From NCBI RefSeq assembly GCF_014199325.1, contig NZ_JACIJJ010000001.1, forward strand, positions 1-64,000: DNA of 64,000 nucleotides, read 5' to 3'. Positions 1-8,627 of the stretch are shown in pieces. Under the pieces are notes generated by a model. That model had not been told where the DNA came from. It did no database searches and was given only the letters and a program-made list of their open reading frames with translations. Within the stretch, counting starts at the first letter, position 1. Each line of letters starts with the position of its first letter. A program made the translations under genes and the position numbers. This DNA is from Sphingomonas yantingensis (lineage in GTDB: Bacteria > Pseudomonadota > Alphaproteobacteria > Sphingomonadales > Sphingomonadaceae).

Positions 1-183
1 CCGTGCGCCTCGCTTTCGCTAACCAGCCAGACAACCAAGTGATCGTCCCCGCCGGTGAAAACTCCTCTACGGACGACACCGCCGGCCGTCAAACACATTT
101 TTCAAAAAAGTGACGGTTTCGCGTCAAATCCGCGGAAAACCGCGCTTTACGGCCTGTTAGGGCGCTGCTGGCATACCCCGAAT

Positions 184-1659
184 ATGGCCGAATCAGCCGA
201 CATTCCCTCGAATCAGCGTTTCGACACGCTTCGGCAACAGGTCCGAAGTGCCGTGATCTGGCGTTCGGGCACCCAGTTCCTCGGCCAGCTCGTCACCTGG
301 GGCTCGACCTTCCTCGTCATCCGCATCCTGTCGCCGCAGGATTATGGCCTCTTCGCGATGACACAGGTCGTGCTGGCGCTCCTCAACATGCTCAACGGCT
401 ATGGCCTCGCGAGCGCCGTCATCCAGCGGCCTCATGTGGACAAGCGGCTGAAGCGCCAGCTCTTTGGCCTGCTCGTGCTCCTCAATTTCGGGCTCGGCCT
501 CGCACAGGTGCTGATGGCGCCGCTCGCCGCCGCCTATTTCCGCCAGCCGATCGTCGCCGACCTGCTGCGCGTGCAGGCGCTCCTCTACGTGGCGACGCCG
601 TTCATCGCCTTTCCCTATGCGCTGCTCGCGCGCAGCATGGACTTCAAAGGACAGGCACAGGCCAATCTGGCCTCCGCCACACTAGGCGCGATCGTCAGCC
701 TGATCGGGGCGTTCTCGGGCTGGGGGGTGTGGACGCTGATTGCGGCGCCGATGGCGCTGTTCTGGAGCCGGGCGATCATCATGACGTGGCTCGCGCGCTC
801 GCTGATGTGGCCGAGCTTCGACTTTCGCGGCGCGGGCGATGTCGTGCGCTTCGGCGGCCTGATGGCGACGAGCCAGCTCTTCTGGTTCCTGCAGAGCCAG
901 GCAGACGTGTTCATTGCCGGCCGCCACCTCGATCCGCACACGCTCGGCCTCTACACCACCGCGCTGTTCCTGACCCAGGTGTTCGTCGCCAAGTTCCTGC
1001 CGACGCTCAACGACGTGGCCTTCTCCGCCTATGCGCGGATTCAGGACGATGCCGCAGCGATGGGCGCCGCCTTCGCCAAGTCGAGCCGGATCGTTATGGT
1101 CGCGGCCATGCCCTTCTATGCCGGGCTTGCCGTCACCGCAGAACCGCTGGTCCATGTCGTACTCGGCGAAAAGTGGCTTGAGGCCGCACCGCTCGTCCGC
1201 GTGCTGGCGATCGCGATGCCGTTCATGACGCTCCAGACGCTGTTCGCGCCGGCCACCAATGCTCGCGGGCTGCCCGGGATCGCCGCGCGGCTGGGCGCGG
1301 TCGGCGGCATCCTGCTGCCGATCGCCTTCGTGATCGGGGTGCAGTTCGGGGTGACCGGCCTCACGATCGCCTGGGTCAGCGTCTGGCCGCTCTATCTGGC
1401 GATCACCGCGCGCCGGTCGCTGCGCGAGGTCGGGCTGACCGCCCCCGCGCTGGCAAGGGCGATCGCGCCGCCGGTGCTGGCCGGGCTTGCGATGGCGGCG
1501 ATCGTCGCGCTGGTCGATGCGGGCCTGCCGCCGGTCACGCCGGTGTCACGGCTCGCGGTCCTCATAGGCACAGGCGCGCTCGCCTATGGCGGGTGGCTGG
1601 CGCTGTTCGCGCGCGACACGCTGGCCGAGCTGATCGCCTTCGTCCGCCGGCGGGATTAG
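184..1659 (+). CDS. Lipopolysaccharide/oligosaccharide flippase (MOP superfamily, Wzx-like)
   Basis: This is an integral membrane protein of about 491 residues with roughly 12-14 hydrophobic segments, as expected for the polysaccharide-transport branch of the MOP flippase superfamily. Such proteins move lipid-linked sugar units across the inner membrane. The N-terminal stretch (RSGTQFLGQLVTW, then ILSPQDYGLFAM) is typical of the family. The frame is open upstream to an ATG at 55, but those 43 residues are polar, low in complexity and unlike the family, so I chose the ATG at 184. Neither start has a strong ribosome binding site. No glycosyltransferase gene lies beside it here, so the glycan it serves is unknown. 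Its TAG stop overlaps the stop of the convergent CBS gene by four bases. Confidence 0.88.
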   Translation: MAESADIPSNQRFDTLRQQVRSAVIWRSGTQFLGQLVTWGSTFLVIRILSPQDYGLFAMTQVVLALLNMLNGYGLASAVIQRPHVDKRLKRQLFGLLVLLNFGLGLAQVLMAPLAAAYFRQPIVADLLRVQALLYVATPFIAFPYALLARSMDFKGQAQANLASATLGAIVSLIGAFSGWGVWTLIAAPMALFWSRAIIMTWLARSLMWPSFDFRGAGDVVRFGGLMATSQLFWFLQSQADVFIAGRHLDPHTLGLYTTALFLTQVFVAKFLPTLNDVAFSAYARIQDDAAAMGAAFAKSSRIVMVAAMPFYAGLAVTAEPLVHVVLGEKWLEAAPLVRVLAIAMPFMTLQTLFAPATNARGLPGIAARLGAVGGILLPIAFVIGVQFGVTGLTIAWVSVWPLYLAITARRSLREVGLTAPALARAIAPPVLAGLAMAAIVALVDAGLPPVTPVSRLAVLIGTGALAYGGWLALFARDTLAELIAFVRRRD

Positions 1660-2084
1660 GCCTGCTGGATGTAGCTCCGCATCGCCTCGGCCTCCGCCTC
1701 GATGCGTTCGATGCGGTGCTTCACCAGGTCGCCGATCGAGACGAAGCCGACCAGCCGCCCGTCCGCCACCACCGGCAGGTGCCGAATGCGCCGCTGCGTC
1801 ATCAGCGCTAGCGCCCCGATGATGCTCTGGTCGGGCGAAACGCTGATCGCCGGCGCGGTCATGAGGTCGGCCACCGGCCGGTCGAGCGCCGCCGCCCCGT
1901 CGCGTGCGATCGCATAGAGCACGTCGCGCTCCGAAAAGATGCCGGCGACGCTATCGCCGTCCATCACCGGCAGCGCCCCGATGCGCCGTTCCGCCAGCGT
2001 CGCCATCGCCGCCTGTGCGCTGGCGCTGACCGGTACCGACACCACCTCGCCGCCCTTGGTCCCCAGGATCGCTGCGATCGTCAT
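1656..2084 (-). CDS. Double CBS-domain protein
   Basis: A 142-residue stand-alone protein made of two CBS domains (about residues 5-60 and 70-130). Features include the RRIGALPVMDGDSVAGIFSERD core of the first domain (shown in part: RRIGALPVMDGD) and RRIRHLPVVADGRLVGFVS in the second. CBS pairs bind adenosyl ligands such as AMP, ATP or NADH and act as energy or redox sensors; the partner here is not known. The start is ATG 2084, preceded by a strong GGAGAGGAAGC ribosome binding site. An upstream in-frame extension to 2180 has no such site and overlaps the divergent membrane-protein gene. The 3' end overlaps the flippase gene stop-to-stop. Confidence 0.88.
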   Translation of the reverse strand: MTIAAILGTKGGEVVSVPVSASAQAAMATLAERRIGALPVMDGDSVAGIFSERDVLYAIARDGAAALDRPVADLMTAPAISVSPDQSIIGALALMTQRRIRHLPVVADGRLVGFVSIGDLVKHRIERIEAEAEAMRSYIQQA

Positions 2085-2137
2085 CGCTTCCTCTCCGCTT
2101 GTTATCCGAGGCAATGGACTTTCCCACGAAAGCGCGC

Positions 2138-2455
2138 ATGGGGGAAGCCGTGCCCGACCTCGACGATCCCGATTACGCACGCCTCGCCTGGCGCCGGTTC
2201 CGCCGCATCCTCGGATGGATGGCGCTGCTGGGGGTGGCGTGCGGCGTGGGCGCGCTCGTCATCCTCTATCTATGGCTCGGGGCGCTCCACCTCCACATGG
2301 CGATCGCGACGTTCCTCGGCATGTTCGGGACGGTGCTGATGGGCGGTGCTCTGATGGGGCTCGTCTTCCTGTCGTCGGGCACCGGTCATGACGAGACCGT
2401 GGACCGGATCAATCAGGCGTACGATCCGGGGCGCGAGGACGAATCGTCCAGCTGA
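2138..2455 (+). CDS. Small two-helix membrane protein, unknown function
   Basis: About 105 residues with an acidic N-terminus (DLDDPDYARLAWRRFRR), two transmembrane helices (about residues 24-47 and 54-77) and a polar, acidic tail. I do not recognise a named family beyond short alphaproteobacterial conserved membrane proteins. In-frame starts also exist at ATG 2114 and TTG 2099. I prefer ATG 2138 because the GAAAG six bases upstream is the best-spaced ribosome binding site and the conserved-looking acidic segment begins there. The gene is divergent from the CBS gene and its last 47 bases overlap the end of the convergent DUF4139 gene. The length of this overlap leaves some doubt about the exact end of both. 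Confidence 0.7.
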   Translation: MGEAVPDLDDPDYARLAWRRFRRILGWMALLGVACGVGALVILYLWLGALHLHMAIATFLGMFGTVLMGGALMGLVFLSSGTGHDETVDRINQAYDPGREDESSS

Positions 2456-3932
2456 GCGTCGCGCTGCCGTTCGCCGGCACGCGCGTCCGCCAGAGCCAGC
2501 GCCCGTCCTCACGGACCAGGCCGCGGCCGCGGAGCCGCTCGCCATCCTCGAGCGTAACGCGTGCCTCGTGCTCGATCGCGCGCGGCGTCGCGTTCGTCAG
2601 CGTCAGAGTCACTCGCCGCTCGCCCCGCTTGCCGTCGGCGCTATCCAGATCGACGTCGATATCGGGCGAGGCGTCGAGCGCTATCTCAACCTTCTCGCCC
2701 TCGGCCTTGTCGGCCAGTTGCGCCTCGCCGATCAGCAATGGCCGCGCGGCCCCGTTCTCGAACACCGTCACCTCACCCGAGGGGATCGGCAGGCCCAACC
2801 CTGCCTCACGCCGGTTCTGCATCGACAGGATGAAATGGGCGTCGTCCGCGCTCGTGCCCGAAATGTCGGTGCGATAGAAACGGCGGACGGGCACCGCGTC
2901 CCGATCGAACAGCCCGGTCTGCTTCTGCCCGCGCGCGGCGACGGTGACAGGCCGCGGCGCACGATAGAGCTTGAGGTCGCCCAATCGCTCCAGCTGCACG
3001 CGCATCCCCGTCACGACGATATCGGCGGCGGCCATCATCGGCGCGGGTGGCGGGGGCGGCGGCGGCGGGGGCGGTGGTGGGGGCGGCCCCCCCCTGGCGT
3101 CGTACGCTTCCTCGGCGTCGTACTCGGGCTCGGACCAACATTCGAGGCCGAGTTCGCCGTCGGGGACGTAGAGCGGCTCGGTCGCCTCGCGCTCGACCTT
3201 GCCGGCGATCAGTTGCAGGCCCGCGTCCGGGAAACTCGTCGGATCGCCGCTCGCCAGCGTCACGCGCGCCGACCAGTCGAGCCGCCCGTCCTCCCGCAGC
3301 GTCAGCACATGGTTCGCCTGCCAGTCAAAACCGGCTGCGAGATAGGTGAGCGTCACCTCCGCTTCCACCGGCGCCGCCGCGTCGGTCGCGATCGACAGCG
3401 TCGGCCTGGCGGGCAGGCCGGCGGGCACGCCGGGATAGACGACCGCCTCATTCAGCCCGGTACAGCGCAGCGTCTCGATCCCCGCGCGCGTCTCCAGCAC
3501 CGCGGCGCCCTCCCCGCCCGAGCGGATGATCGCCGGCTCGCTCGTGACCCGCCCGGTCGCGCGATCGGTGCGGCGGATCAGCACCTGCCGCCCCGTCGCC
3601 CGGTCGTAGAGCGCGCGCGGCGAGATGAGGTCGGCGTCGAGATTCTTCTCGCGCACGCCCGCGGGCAGCCCGGTGACGACCGCGCTTTCAGGCAGGATGC
3701 CGCCCGCCACTCCCTCGAACCGCAGCACGGCGGGACCGGCAGGCAGACGCACGCGCCGCTTCTCGCTTACCAGCGCGAAGCCCGATGGCCGATCGCGGTT
3801 GATCGCCCCGTTGCCACGGGCTGGATCGCGATAGATCGTCACCGACGCCGCATCGGGCGCGGCCGAGGTCACGACCTCCTGCGCCGCGGCGGGCGCAGCA
3901 AGGAGCAGGAGCGCAAGGAGGAGCCGGCGCAT
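2409..3932 (-). CDS. Exported DUF4139-family protein with polyproline insert
   Basis: About 507 residues starting with a Sec signal peptide (MRRLLLALLLLAAPAAAQ). The rest matches the DUF4140/DUF4139 architecture: an N-terminal beta domain containing LISPRALYDRATG, then a beta-sandwich with the ADFDW-like motif (here LAAGFDWQANHVLTL) and a C-terminal ATPRAIEHEARV segment. The family is periplasmic or surface-associated and of unknown function. Around 3040-3090 an uninterrupted run of about 14 prolines precedes APMMAAADIVVTG, a loop that should stall ribosomes without EF-P. The start is ATG 3932, 11 bases after the stop of an upstream paralogue, so the two form an operon. The 3' end overlaps the convergent small membrane gene by 47 bases. 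Confidence 0.85.
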   Translation of the reverse strand: MRRLLLALLLLAAPAAAQEVVTSAAPDAASVTIYRDPARGNGAINRDRPSGFALVSEKRRVRLPAGPAVLRFEGVAGGILPESAVVTGLPAGVREKNLDADLISPRALYDRATGRQVLIRRTDRATGRVTSEPAIIRSGGEGAAVLETRAGIETLRCTGLNEAVVYPGVPAGLPARPTLSIATDAAAPVEAEVTLTYLAAGFDWQANHVLTLREDGRLDWSARVTLASGDPTSFPDAGLQLIAGKVEREATEPLYVPDGELGLECWSEPEYDAEEAYDARGGPPPPPPPPPPPPPPAPMMAAADIVVTGMRVQLERLGDLKLYRAPRPVTVAARGQKQTGLFDRDAVPVRRFYRTDISGTSADDAHFILSMQNRREAGLGLPIPSGEVTVFENGAARPLLIGEAQLADKAEGEKVEIALDASPDIDVDLDSADGKRGERRVTLTLTNATPRAIEHEARVTLEDGERLRGRGLVREDGRWLWRTRVPANGSATLSWTIRPRAPDRTPD

Positions 3933-3943
3933 CGCCGCCGCGC

Positions 3944-5419
3944 TCAATATCGCGTGTCGAAGGTCGCGGTCAGGTCCGCCGATCCGTTCGCCGGCACCGT
4001 CACCCGCCACACGCGCTGGTCACGGCTGCGCTGTTCGCCCGGCTGGCTCTCGGTCGGCACGCGGGTGTCGCCGAAGCCGGGATCGAGCCCGGCCTGCACC
4101 ACCTCCACCACCGCGGGCGCGGGGCCGGCATTGGTGAGCTCGTAGCGCATCCGCGTGCGCCAATAGGTCACGCTATTCTCCACCGTGACCGTCCGTGCCG
4201 GCTCGCCATCCACCTTCACGCGAAAGCGTTCGGAGCGGCGGAATTCCTCGGTGTCGATCCGCTCGCGCCCCTCGACCACCGGCCGCACCTTGAGGTCGAA
4301 GGCCTCGCCGGTGCGGATCGACAGCTGGCTGCCCATCGGCGTGTGGCCGATCCGGTTCTCGCCGACGAACTGCGGCTGTCCCTTGGCGTCGCGGACATAG
4401 ACGCGCACCGTCCCCGCGGGCAGCGCGTCGCCGAGGCCCCCGTCGCGGCTGGAGGAAAAGGCGAGCGCCGTCTCCACCCCCTGCGGCTCGTCGCTCGCGC
4501 CCAGCCAGCCATTGACGAAGCGATAGGTGCGCGCCGCCGGCACGCCGGCCGATGACAGGAAGCTCACCTGCTTTTGCTGGTTCGCCGCGATCGTCGTGCG
4601 CTGCGGCAGCGGATAAAGATAATAGTCGCCGATCCGCGCGCGGTTGGCGGTCTGCGTTCCCGGCCGGGTGCCGGGCGCGAAGGGCGGCGGCGGTGCGAAA
4701 TTGCCGCGTCCGCCGCCCACTGCCCCGGCCACCAGCACGGTCTCGGCATTGGTCAGCGCGGTCGCGTTGCGGTTGGTGAGCGTGATCCACCCCTGCAGGT
4801 CGAGCTTGCCCACCGTCTCATCGAACAGCGCGACGTAATCGGCCGACCAGGCGAGGCCGCGCGTCAGATAGGCGAGCGTCACCGGCCGCGCGCCCGCCTT
4901 CGCGCTCTCGATCGTCACCGAGAGCGTCGGTCGCGCGCGCAGATTGGGCGGCAGGCCGGGGAAGATCACGCGGACCGGCAACCCGTCGTCGCGCAGCACC
5001 TCGATCCGCCCGCCGATGTCGAGCACCACACCGCCATTCGCTGCCAGCACCCGCGCCTGTTCGCGCGTCTCCGCCCCGGTCGCCGGGTTGGTGCGGACGA
5101 GCGTGATCGTCTGTCCCACCGCCTTTTCCATCAGGGCACTGGGCGAGAGGAGGTCGTAGTCGAAATTTTGCTCGACCACGCCGATGCCGTCGCCCGACAG
5201 GCGCACCGTCTCGGGCCGGATCTGCTGCGTCACGTCGGGAAAGTCCTGCCGCGTCACGCCTGCGGGCAGCGTCAGCCGACGCACGTCCTGAACGAGCGCG
5301 TTATCGTCGTTGTAGATGGTGACGGCGACGTCGCCCTGCGCGGTTTTCGAGGGCACGCCCTCCTGCGCGGCGGCAGTCCCGCCCGTCAGCACCAGTGCCA
5401 TGCCCAACGCGAACCGCAT
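3944..5419 (-). CDS. Exported DUF4139-family protein
   Basis: A 491-residue protein with a signal peptide (MRFALGMALVLTGGTAAAQ) followed by DUF4140/DUF4139 domains: VTIYNDDNALVQDVRRLTLP at the N-terminus, DYDLLSPSALMEKAVG, LAWSADYVALFDE, and a C-terminal beta region ending in NGSADLTATFDTRY. It is a diverged paralogue of the next gene downstream and heads a two-gene operon. It lacks the polyproline insert and instead has a short glycine/proline-rich loop (GGGRGNFAPPPPFAPG) at the equivalent place. Nothing in the sequence shows a catalytic site. The function is unknown, and an envelope role is inferred only from export. Confidence 0.88.
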   Translation of the reverse strand: MRFALGMALVLTGGTAAAQEGVPSKTAQGDVAVTIYNDDNALVQDVRRLTLPAGVTRQDFPDVTQQIRPETVRLSGDGIGVVEQNFDYDLLSPSALMEKAVGQTITLVRTNPATGAETREQARVLAANGGVVLDIGGRIEVLRDDGLPVRVIFPGLPPNLRARPTLSVTIESAKAGARPVTLAYLTRGLAWSADYVALFDETVGKLDLQGWITLTNRNATALTNAETVLVAGAVGGGRGNFAPPPPFAPGTRPGTQTANRARIGDYYLYPLPQRTTIAANQQKQVSFLSSAGVPAARTYRFVNGWLGASDEPQGVETALAFSSSRDGGLGDALPAGTVRVYVRDAKGQPQFVGENRIGHTPMGSQLSIRTGEAFDLKVRPVVEGRERIDTEEFRRSERFRVKVDGEPARTVTVENSVTYWRTRMRYELTNAGPAPAVVEVVQAGLDPGFGDTRVPTESQPGEQRSRDQRVWRVTVPANGSADLTATFDTRY

Positions 5420-5474
5420 ATGCCCCTCCCGCTTTTCGCGGCAGCTTAAGGGTTTGCGCGGGCAAGGGAAGAAG

Positions 5475-5568
5475 GAAGCGGGATCCCGGATCGAGCCCGG
5501 GATGACGTAAAGGGTTAGGTTGCCCCAAAACCAGCCGTCACCCCGGACTTGATCCGGGGTCCCGCTTC
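5475..5568. repeat. Inverted repeat pair of the GGGATGACG type
   Basis: Two 33-base arms (5475-5507 and 5536-5568) face each other across 28 bases and differ at four positions, all transitions. Each arm also contains a smaller palindrome around CCCGGATC. The pair lies between the DUF4139 operon promoter region and the DUF4167 terminator. The ending GGGATGACG recurs in the hairpin at 63635-63660, so it looks like a dispersed intergenic (REP-like) repeat and not a unique regulatory site. Confidence 0.75.
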
Positions 5569-5587
5569 TTCCTTTTCCGCCAGCCCA

Positions 5588-5625
5588 ACAAAAAGGGGCC
5601 GGCGATCGCTCACCAGCCCCTCTTT
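5588..5625 (-). terminator. Intrinsic terminator of the DUF4167 gene
   Basis: Read on the minus strand this is GGGGCTGG, a loop of about 12 bases, CCGGCCCC and then a run of five T. It begins just 18 bases beyond the TGA of the DUF4167 gene. One stem pair is a G-U wobble. Confidence 0.8.
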
Positions 5626-5642
5626 CCAGTCTGACCCGAGGA

Positions 5643-6485
5643 TCACGCCGCCGAGGGCGTCGCTTCCTCGTCCTCGGCGCGCTTGCGGCGACGGCGGGGC
5701 TTGGGCGCCTCGTCCTCGCCCTCGGGCTCGCTCACCAGCCCCAGCGACGGGGGCAGGCGGTCGGCCTCGATCGCGGCGGGGATGACCGACGGTTCGATCG
5801 ACAGCTCGCGACGCGGGCGACCGCGGCGGCGGGGCGCCTCGTCACCCGCCTCGGCGGTCGCGACGGGGGCCTGCGCCTCGACGCTTTCCTCACGCAGGGC
5901 ATGTTCGCGCTGGGCAGGGGCGTTCGTACGCTCGCGGCGGCGATCGTCGCGCTCGGGGCGGTCGCGGCGCGCTTCGCGATCGGGGCGATCCTGACGGTCG
6001 CCGCGGTCGGCACGCTCGCCACGATCCTGGCGGTCACCGCGATCCTGACGGTCGCGATTGCCGCGCTCCTGCCGGTCGCCGCGATGATCGTCACGGCCCT
6101 GACGGTCGTTGCGGCTGTCGCCCCGTCCGTTGTCGCCGCGGCTCTCGAACTGGTCGGGCGTACCGGGCTCGCCCTCCATCTCGAACTCGTCGTCGTCCTC
6201 GTCGTCCTGCTGGCGGCGCGCGTTATTCTCCTCGAAGCGCGAGCGGGTCTCGCTCAGCACGCGGAAATAATGGTCGGCGAACTGGAGGTAGTATTCGGTG
6301 TTGACGCGGTCGCCCGACATCTGTGCGTCGCGCGCGAGATTCTTGTATTTCTCGAGCAGCTGCGCCGCGTTGCCGCGGGCGCGGTTGTCGATGCGATTGC
6401 CGTTGTCGTTGCGGTTGTTCGGGCTGCCACCCTGCGAGCGCTGCCCGCCACGACCGCGACGGCGGCCGGCCTGACGATTGTTCAT
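5643..6485 (-). CDS. DUF4167-domain protein with Arg/Asp-rich disordered tail
   Basis: About 280 residues. A basic Arg/Gly/Asn-rich start (NNRQAGRRRGRGGQRSQGG) leads into the compact DUF4167 core, residues about 38-95, recognisable by NAAQLLEKYKNLARDAQMSG and TEYYLQFADHYFRVL. After an acidic linker comes a long low-complexity region of DR/DRQDRGD-type repeats (about residues 115-190) and a KPRRRRKRAEDEE tail. The domain is alphaproteobacterial and of unknown function. The charge pattern suggests nucleic-acid or ribosome association, which is inference. It lies downstream of hisS-prfA-prmC, a common arrangement in this class, but about 257 bases separate it from prmC, so it may have its own promoter. 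The start is ATG 6485. Confidence 0.88.
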   Translation of the reverse strand: MNNRQAGRRRGRGGQRSQGGSPNNRNDNGNRIDNRARGNAAQLLEKYKNLARDAQMSGDRVNTEYYLQFADHYFRVLSETRSRFEENNARRQQDDEDDDEFEMEGEPGTPDQFESRGDNGRGDSRNDRQGRDDHRGDRQERGNRDRQDRGDRQDRGERADRGDRQDRPDREARRDRPERDDRRRERTNAPAQREHALREESVEAQAPVATAEAGDEAPRRRGRPRRELSIEPSVIPAAIEADRLPPSLGLVSEPEGEDEAPKPRRRRKRAEDEEATPSAA

Positions 6486-6742
6486 CAAGGTATGTGTGTC
6501 CTGTCCTTACCCTCTCCGGCCAGTATACTCACCGGATGCGTGTCTACTCCGCGCGCCTGGCCGGGGACGAGCCGGACATGACGTGTCTGCCAAAGAGCCA
6601 TCCGACATGATGGCGCGTCTGACTGGATCGGGCCAATGCCCCGTTTTCAACGACCTGGTTGAAAAATGCCTGCCCCTATGTCGCCTCAATAGCGACTGGC
6701 CGGCCGATCTCCAAGCACAATATTGGGTCAGGACCGCGCCGT
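6486..6742. other. Intergenic leader between prmC and the DUF4167 gene
   Basis: These 257 bases hold no open frame that looks coding. A TATACT hexamer at about 6523-6528 could serve as a -10 box for the minus-strand DUF4167 gene, but I see no convincing -35 box at the right distance. The region may be a long 5' leader or a read-through segment of the prmC operon. Confidence 0.4.
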
Positions 6743-7561
6743 TCAAGTCACGACGACGGCGCGCGGCCGGTCGCCGAGGTCGCGGACGACCCGCGCCGAC
6801 AGCCCCGCCGCCCGCACCAGCGCCGCCACCGCCTCCCCCTGTCGCCAGCCGATCTCCAGCACCGCGACGCCGCCATCACCAAGCAGCCGCGGCAGGTCCG
6901 GGACGATCGCCCGATACGCCGCCAGGCCGTTGTCGGCGGCGAACAGCGCCTCTCCCGGCTCGAACGCGCGCACGCCGGGGGCGACGTCGGGATCGTTGTC
7001 GGCGATATAGGGCGGGTTGGTGAGGATCAGGTCGAAACGCTCGTCGATATCCGCGGCCCAGTCGCCCTCGATGAAGGTCGCCGGCAGATCGAGCGCCGCC
7101 GCATTCGTTCGCGCGTAGCCGAGCGCGGTAGCGGACGTGTCGACCCCCAGCCCGGTCGCCTCCGGCCATTCCGCCAGCGCCGCCAGCAGCAGCGTCCCCG
7201 GCCCGGTGCCGAGGTCCAGCACCCGACGCGGCCCCGCCGTGCCGGCGAAATGTCGCACCGCCGCCTCGATCAGCGTCTCGCTGTCCGCGCGCGGGATCAG
7301 CACGCCCGGCCCGACCTTCAGCGTAATCGTCCAGAAATCGCGCGTGCCGGTGATGTAGGCGAGCGGCTCGCCCGCCCGCCGCCGCCCGACCAGCGCCGCG
7401 TAATCGGCCGGCACCGGATCGCCCAGATGCTTGAGCAGCACCGCGTCTCGCGTCGCCCCCAGCGCGTGCGCCATCAACAATTCGGCATCGAGCCGCGCGG
7501 TATCCGAAACTCCCGTCAAATCCCGCGCCGCTTCCAGCAGCGCAGCGCGAACCTCACCCAT
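6743..7561 (-). CDS. prmC: Peptide chain release factor N5-glutamine methyltransferase PrmC
   Basis: This 272-residue enzyme transfers a methyl group from S-adenosylmethionine to the glutamine of the GGQ motif in release factors. An N-terminal helical domain (about residues 1-75) is followed by a Rossmann methyltransferase fold, with the SAM-binding motif DLGTGPG at 116-122 and the substrate-glutamine clamp NPPY at 182-185. Length and motifs are standard. Its start overlaps the end of prfA, which encodes its substrate, by eight bases, so the two are translationally coupled. Confidence 0.97.
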   Translation of the reverse strand: MGEVRAALLEAARDLTGVSDTARLDAELLMAHALGATRDAVLLKHLGDPVPADYAALVGRRRAGEPLAYITGTRDFWTITLKVGPGVLIPRADSETLIEAAVRHFAGTAGPRRVLDLGTGPGTLLLAALAEWPEATGLGVDTSATALGYARTNAAALDLPATFIEGDWAADIDERFDLILTNPPYIADNDPDVAPGVRAFEPGEALFAADNGLAAYRAIVPDLPRLLGDGGVAVLEIGWRQGEAVAALVRAAGLSARVVRDLGDRPRAVVVT

Positions 7562-8627
7562 CGACCATCGCGAGCCGGGCGGCCTCGTCCTCGGCGATCA
7601 GCGCGCCGACCAGCTCGTCCATCTCACCCTCGAGAATCTCGGGCAGGCGGTGGAGCGTCAGGTTGATGCGGTGATCGGTCACCCGCCCCTGCGGGAAATT
7701 GTAGGTGCGGATGCGCTCCGACCGGTCGCCCGACCCGACCATCGACTTGCGCGCATCGGCGCGTTCGTTCGCCGCACGATCGCGCTCGGCCTCGAACAGG
7801 CGGGCACGCAGCACCTTCATCGCCTTGGCCTTGTTCTTGTGCTGCGATTTCTCGTCCTGCTGGCTGACGACGATGCCGGTGGGGACATGGGTGATGCGCA
7901 CCGCCGAATCGGTGGTGTTGACGTGCTGGCCGCCCGCGCCCGAGGCACGGAACACATCGATGCGCAGGTCGCCCTCGGCGATGTCGATGTCCACCTCTTC
8001 CGCCTCGGGCAGCACCGCCACGGTCGCGGCGGACGTGTGGATGCGCCCGCCGCTTTCGGTCACGGGGACGCGCTGGACGCGGTGGACGCCGCTTTCGAAC
8101 TTCAGCCGCGCGAACACGCCGGTGCCGACGACGCTGGCGATCACTTCCTTGAAGCCCCCCGCCTCGCTCGCGCTCGCCGACATGAGCTCGACGCGCCAGC
8201 CGCGCTTGTCGGCATAGCGCTGGTACATGCGAAGGAGATCACCGGCGAACAACGCCGCCTCGTCCCCGCCGGTCCCGGCGCGGATTTCGAGCATCGCGGG
8301 CCGCACGTCGGCGGCATCGCGCGGCAGCAGCGACAGCGCCAGCGCGCGCTCCGCCGCTTCCAGCGCCGCCCGGTTCTCGTGCAGTTCCTCCGCCGCCATC
8401 TGGCGCAGCTCGTCGTCGCCGTCCTGCGTCATCGCCGCCAGCGACTTGCCCTCGGCGCGCAGCCGCCGCACCTCGCCCGCCGCCGCGGCGACGGGTTCGA
8501 GCTCGGCATATTCCTTCGACACCGCCACAAAACGGTCGGACGGCAGGTCGCCGGTCGCCATCATCGCCTGCAGCTCGTCGCGCCGCGCCTCGATCGCGGC
8601 GATGCGTTCGGCCGAGATGCGGGTCAT
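7554..8627 (-). CDS. prfA: Peptide chain release factor 1
   Basis: RF-1 recognises UAA and UAG in the ribosomal A site and triggers peptide release. The 357-residue sequence has the codon-reading tripeptide PVT at 188-190, which is diagnostic for RF1 as opposed to the SPF of RF2, and the catalytic GGQ at 232-234 within [18 protein letters not shown]. The start is ATG 8627, and its ATGA overlaps the hisS stop. The hisS-prfA-prmC chain has overlaps at both junctions, so a single mRNA is very likely. Confidence 0.98.
   Translation of the reverse strand: MTRISAERIAAIEARRDELQAMMATGDLPSDRFVAVSKEYAELEPVAAAAGEVRRLRAEGKSLAAMTQDGDDELRQMAAEELHENRAALEAAERALALSLLPRDAADVRPAMLEIRAGTGGDEAALFAGDLLRMYQRYADKRGWRVELMSASASEAGGFKEVIASVVGTGVFARLKFESGVHRVQRVPVTESGGRIHTSAATVAVLPEAEEVDIDIAEGDLRIDVFRASGAGGQHVNTTDSAVRITHVPTGIVVSQQDEKSQHKNKAKAMKVLRARLFEAERDRAANERADARKSMVGSGDRSERIRTYNFPQGRVTDHRINLTLHRLPEILEGEMDELVGALIAEDEAARLAMVDG

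Noticed and set aside
5901..6581. A very hydrophobic plus-strand frame that looks like a multi-pass membrane protein
   Set aside because: It is the reverse complement of the Arg/Asp repeat region of the DUF4167 gene; CGN and GAC codons read backwards give Ala, Val, Ile and Leu, which mimics membrane helices.
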